Assembly: GCA_965222725.1 (NCBI GenBank)
Contig: OZ244969.1
Location: 3,038,001 to 3,102,000, forward strand
DNA: 64,000 nucleotides
From: GCA-2748575 sp965222725
GTDB lineage: Bacteria; Pseudomonadota; Gammaproteobacteria; Pseudomonadales; Ketobacteraceae
Direction: 5' to 3'
In this document: positions 60,898 through 64,000 of the stretch, one piece after another
How the letters are laid out: the number at the start of each line of letters is the position of its first letter
How positions within the stretch are numbered: the first letter of the stretch is position 1
Program-made: the position numbers and the translations under genes
The notes under the pieces: generated by a model
The model's input: the letters and a program-made list of their open reading frames with translations, nothing else
The model's database searches: none
What the model was told of the DNA's origin: nothing

Positions 60898-62172
60898 ATG
60901 GACGAAGCAATCGCATTACCCGTAGACGACATGATCAGCCTGGCCATTGCCCTGGCGCTGGGCTTGCTGATCGGGATTCAGCGCGGCTGGGTTCACAGGC
61001 GCAAGGAGCCCGGTCAGCGGGTGGCCGGTATCCGCACCTATACCCTGGTGGGGTTGCTGGGTGGCGTTGCTGCCTTGCTGGGGCGCGAATTCAGCGAGCT
61101 GATTATCGGGTTTTTCCTGCTGGGGCTGACGTCCGTGATCAGCATTGCCTATTACCGCAGCCAGGAACAAATGAAGGATCTCAGCATCACCGGTATTGTA
61201 GGTACGCTGCTGACCTTTGGTTTTGGTGTTATGGCCGGGGTGGGCATGTGGGCGCTGGCGGCGTCCTGTGCGGTGATCACGGCGTTGATTCTCGACAACA
61301 AGCACGAAATTCACGGCTTGCTGCAAAAGCTTCAGGAGCAGGAACTGGATGCCGGTTTAAAACTATTACTGGCGTCAGTGGTGATGCTGTCGGTGCTGCC
61401 CAACGAAGGTTTTGGCCCCTGGAACGCGTTCAACCCCTACGAAATCTGGTGGATGGTGGTGCTGATCGCCAGCATTTCCTTTGTGGGTTACTTTGCGGTG
61501 CGTATTGGTGGAACCTCAAGAGGGCTGCTTTTTACCAGTCTGTTCGCCGGTTTGAGTTCTTCCACCGCGCTGACCCTGCATTATGCCAAGCTGGCCCGGG
61601 ATAATCCGGCCATCAGCTCGCTGTTGAGTTGCGGTATTCTGATTGCCTGCGGCACCATGTTTCCGCGTATGTTGTTTGTGTGCATGCTGATAAATCATGA
61701 ACTGGCAGCCACCTTGTTTGTACCGGCCGCGGTGATGATGTTTCTGACTTTTGTTCCTGCCGTGTGGATGTGGTTTACTTATAAAGAGCCGGTAACAGAA
61801 AAAATCAAACTCAAGCAGAATCCTCTGGAACTGAGTTTTGCCCTGTTTTTTGCGGTAACTTTAATGGTCATTATTCTGTTGTCGAATCTGTTGCGGGACT
61901 GGTTCGGATCGGCCGGGGTTTATGTGCTGGCCATGATTTCCGGCATGACGGATGTGGACGCAATTAACCTGACGTTGTCACGGCAGGCCGGCGACGCCTT
62001 GCCGCTGCGCGAAGCAGGGCTCGGCATTCTGATTGCGGCTGCCACCAACAGCATTGTGAAAGGCGTTTTGGCCGCCGCTATTGCGGGTCGTAACCTGGCG
62101 TTCCGGGTGTTATTCCCCATCACCATTGCCGTACTGGCCGGCGTTATGGCGATTTGGGTAACAGCCGTATAA
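60898..62172 (+). CDS. MgtC/SapB-DUF4010 membrane protein
   Basis: The product is 424 residues from ATG 60898, and an in-frame opening from 60865 is less likely. The N-terminal MgtC/SapB domain has LALGLLIGIQRGWV, VAGIRTYTLVGLLGGVAALL and IAYYRSQ (1-140). The DUF4010 domain follows (about 160-420) with GLSSSTALTLHYA and SGMTDVDAINLTLSRQAG. About a dozen helices are visible. Function is not established, though the fold suggests transport or magnesium/stress adaptation. The 3' end overlaps the converging PQQ dehydrogenase gene by 29 bases. Confidence 0.88.
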   Translation: MDEAIALPVDDMISLAIALALGLLIGIQRGWVHRRKEPGQRVAGIRTYTLVGLLGGVAALLGREFSELIIGFFLLGLTSVISIAYYRSQEQMKDLSITGIVGTLLTFGFGVMAGVGMWALAASCAVITALILDNKHEIHGLLQKLQEQELDAGLKLLLASVVMLSVLPNEGFGPWNAFNPYEIWWMVVLIASISFVGYFAVRIGGTSRGLLFTSLFAGLSSSTALTLHYAKLARDNPAISSLLSCGILIACGTMFPRMLFVCMLINHELAATLFVPAAVMMFLTFVPAVWMWFTYKEPVTEKIKLKQNPLELSFALFFAVTLMVIILLSNLLRDWFGSAGVYVLAMISGMTDVDAINLTLSRQAGDALPLREAGLGILIAAATNSIVKGVLAAAIAGRNLAFRVLFPITIAVLAGVMAIWVTAV

Positions 62173-63250
62173 TTTTTCCGTTGTCTTCGTCTGTCAGCAG
62201 GTACAGGTAGTCATCAGGGCCCTGCACCACGTCGCGAATACGTTCCCCCAATGCCTTATCCAGAAAGCGTTCTTCAGCGATGACTTTATTGCCGTCCAGT
62301 TCCAGCCTTACCAGTTGCTGGAACTTGAGGCTGCCAACAAATAAATCACCTTTCCATTCAGGGTAGCGGTTGCCGGTGTAAAACGTCATACCCGAGGGGG
62401 CAATGGAAGGCGTCCACTGGTAAAGGGGTTGTTCCATGCCTTTCTTGTGGGTGCCCACGCCGATATCGCCGCCGCTGTATTCCTTTCCATAGGTAATTAC
62501 CGGCCAGCCATAATTTTTACCTGCTTCGGGAATATTGATTTCATCGCCGCCTTTGGGGCCGTGTTCATGTATCCACAACACACCGGTATCCGGATGAAAG
62601 GCTGCACCCTGAATATTGCGGTGGCCAATGGACCAGATTTCCGGTAACGCATCTTTGCTGTTCACGTAGGGATTATCTTTTGGCACGCTGCCATCAGGTT
62701 TAATCCGGATCATTTTGCCATGATGGTTATCCAGCGTCTGGGCATCGTCCCTGGGCAGGTAACGTTCTCCCAGGGTAATAAACAGGTAGCCTTCATCTGA
62801 AAATGCCAGCCGCGAGCCAAAGTGCGCTCGTGATACATACTTGGGATCCTGGCGGAAAACCACTTCTACATCGGTTAAACGGTTGTCTTTGAGCTTGCCT
62901 CTTGCCACCGCGGTGGAGTTGGTTAACGGAATCGTGCCGGGCTCTGCATAACTGAAATAGACCCAGTCCTGGTACAGGGCCACATCCAGCAGCCCACCCT
63001 GGCCACCGGTCCATATGTCCGGCAGGCCTTTTACCGGTTCGCCTACCTTGCCGTTGTCCACAATTCTTAACTGACCGGAGCGCTCGGTGACCAGCAGCCG
63101 GGTCTTCGTCATAAAATCCAGGCCCCAGGGATGGTCCAGTCCCTCGGCTACGATATCGATGGTTATTTCCGCCTGTTCAGTGGCCAGGGTACTGGCAAAG
63201 GCGGGCTGCAACAGGGCAGGTAACAACAGGCACCATAATAATTGTTTCAT
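62144..63250 (-). CDS. PQQ-dependent soluble aldose sugar dehydrogenase
   Basis: This 368-residue protein has a signal peptide (LLWCLLLPALLQPAFAS). The six-bladed propeller of the GdhB/YliI (Asd) family carries GLDHPWGLDFM, the catalytic-His region in VSRAHFGSRLAF, IWSIGHRNIQGAAF, WIHEHGPKGGDEIN and GKNYGWPVITYG. It oxidises aldose sugars in the periplasm with pyrroloquinoline quinone and calcium, passing electrons to the respiratory chain. GGAG lies 7 bases upstream of the start. No pqq biosynthesis genes are in the window, so the cofactor source is not shown. Confidence 0.93.
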   Translation of the reverse strand: MKQLLWCLLLPALLQPAFASTLATEQAEITIDIVAEGLDHPWGLDFMTKTRLLVTERSGQLRIVDNGKVGEPVKGLPDIWTGGQGGLLDVALYQDWVYFSYAEPGTIPLTNSTAVARGKLKDNRLTDVEVVFRQDPKYVSRAHFGSRLAFSDEGYLFITLGERYLPRDDAQTLDNHHGKMIRIKPDGSVPKDNPYVNSKDALPEIWSIGHRNIQGAAFHPDTGVLWIHEHGPKGGDEINIPEAGKNYGWPVITYGKEYSGGDIGVGTHKKGMEQPLYQWTPSIAPSGMTFYTGNRYPEWKGDLFVGSLKFQQLVRLELDGNKVIAEERFLDKALGERIRDVVQGPDDYLYLLTDEDNGKIIRLLPKSP

Positions 63251-63333
63251 CGGGTAGCTCCAGGCAAGTCAGAGGCTTCAGGGTTTTTCTACTACTATTA
63301 GTACAGAGGTTATCAGATCAGGAAGGTTAACTG

Positions 63334-64000
63334 GTGGTTGATTCACAACAACATGCTTCCAAAGGGCACACGTCTATCCGGCAGCAGATACTCATTTGGT
63401 TTCTGACGCTTTCCATCGTGCCTCTGGTAATTGTTTCAGCTGTCAGCTACCTGGAATCGTCCCGTACTCTGCGCGCTGCGGCGGCGGCACAGGTTCGTGT
63501 GGCTGCCGCCGACAAAGAAAAACTGATTGAATCCTGGTTTGAATACCGTTTCAAGGATCTGGAAGAGCAGGTCAGAGATCCCGGCAACAGTCAGCTTATT
63601 CTCCGGCTAAGCCAGGGATTACAGGGTTCGGGTTTATCGGTTGAAGAATATGTGAATACCATGGACTGGCAACTGTTAGTCAACGAAAAGCAGGAAAGCT
63701 GGAACGCCACTCTGGAAACCTATGAATATGTTCACGACCTGCTGATGATAGACAGCAAGGGAAACCTGTTGCTGACCTCTGCCGGGGAATCGGATCTTGG
63801 CGCCAGCCTGAACGATCCCTCATTGCAGCAAAGTCAGCTCGCCACCACGTTCAGAAAAGCTATGGATTCAGGGACTCCGCTATTTTCGGACCTGGATCGA
63901 TATGCAGCATCAGGCTATGAATTAACAGGTTTTCTGGTGTCACCACTCTTTCAGGACGGGCACCCGGTAGGGGCCATTGCGTTGCAGATCAAACAAAGTC
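63334..64000 (+). CDS. Membrane sensor protein with Cache-like domain, N-terminal part (truncated by window end)
   Basis: An open frame begins at GTG 63334, preceded by AGGAAGG 7 bases upstream, and runs to the last base without a stop (222 residues seen). The first helix is ILIWFLTLSIVPLVIVSAVS. An extracytoplasmic domain of Cache type follows, with helical ESSRTLRAAAAAQVRVAAAD and IESWFEYRFKDLEEQ, a strand pair LLMIDSKGNLLLTSAGESD, and later GFLVSPLFQDGHPVGAIALQ. The output module (methyl-accepting, kinase or GGDEF) lies beyond the window. The beginning is diverged from the PQQ dehydrogenase gene by 83 bases. Confidence 0.82.
   Translation, partial: MVDSQQHASKGHTSIRQQILIWFLTLSIVPLVIVSAVSYLESSRTLRAAAAAQVRVAAADKEKLIESWFEYRFKDLEEQVRDPGNSQLILRLSQGLQGSGLSVEEYVNTMDWQLLVNEKQESWNATLETYEYVHDLLMIDSKGNLLLTSAGESDLGASLNDPSLQQSQLATTFRKAMDSGTPLFSDLDRYAASGYELTGFLVSPLFQDGHPVGAIALQIKQS

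Noticed and set aside
1..64000. CRISPR arrays, tRNA or rRNA genes, insertion sequences, toxin-antitoxin or defence genes
   Set aside because: None were seen on reading both strands; genes are continuous metabolic, regulatory and transport functions.

Overview
The window reads as ordinary chromosome from a heterotrophic gammaproteobacterium. GC looks moderate by eye and genes are densely packed on both strands. The gene set points to an aquatic or marine lipid- or hydrocarbon-using lineage of the Alcanivorax/Ketobacter/Marinobacter kind: a FadL-type porin, carboxylesterase, secreted lipase with its foldase, acyl-CoA ligase, class III CoA-transferase, phasin-like protein, HrpB helicase and many 7TM-DISM and GGDEF/EAL signalling proteins. 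The genus is an inference. I saw no rRNA, tRNA, CRISPR array, insertion sequence, integrase or replication origin.

Layout. 1-8.4 kb: the 3' part of a FadL porin; an esterase/HD-hydrolase pair on the minus strand; a divergent Old Yellow Enzyme - MFS exporter - PadR cluster; a secreted LNS2/lipin-like HAD phosphatase with a strong terminator; and an Ap4A-phosphorylase-like enzyme. 8.5-11.3 kb: a 7TM-DISM hybrid kinase. 11.4-14.9 kb: a four-gene operon with overlapping start and stop codons (small membrane protein, RCK potassium channel, CBS pair, NAPE-PLD-like metallo-hydrolase). 15.0-19.5 kb: two GGDEF-EAL proteins, the first with a degenerate EAL site. 19.5-22.4 kb: TetR and SDR genes flanking a readable promoter with two operators, then a GlxA-type AraC regulator. 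22.6-28.5 kb: a second 7TM-DISM hybrid kinase and a DUF748 protein.

28.5-33.3 kb: a lipase - foldase - acyl-CoA ligase operon with a divergent AraC regulator. 33.4-36.5 kb: a purple-acid-phosphatase-like lipoprotein, a TPR protein and an orphan lipoprotein. 36.6-40.3 kb: an ADP-forming acyl-CoA ligase fused to a GNAT domain, followed by an HDAC-family deacetylase, which may be a reversible acylation pair. 40.4-48.4 kb: a glutathione transferase behind a 31-bp palindrome, a CBS-fused hybrid kinase, a short Tat-exported PhoX-like protein, a VPLPA/PEP-CTERM protein, an aminotransferase and a CaiB-type CoA-transferase. 48.4-55.2 kb: a signalling island with two converging pairs (NarL-type kinase and regulator; response regulator and hybrid kinase). 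55.3-64 kb: DUF4870 protein, FrmA, a phasin-like protein with clear promoter and terminator, HrpB, an MgtC/DUF4010 membrane protein, a PQQ sugar dehydrogenase and the start of a membrane sensor that runs off the window.

Themes that link the genes are lipid uptake, hydrolysis and activation, and very dense signal transduction (six kinase or sensor genes, two c-di-GMP proteins, seven DNA-binding regulators). The least conventional groupings are the potassium channel/CBS/NAPE-PLD operon, the acyltransferase-deacetylase pair and the secreted LNS2 protein. I found no clear defence or mobile island.
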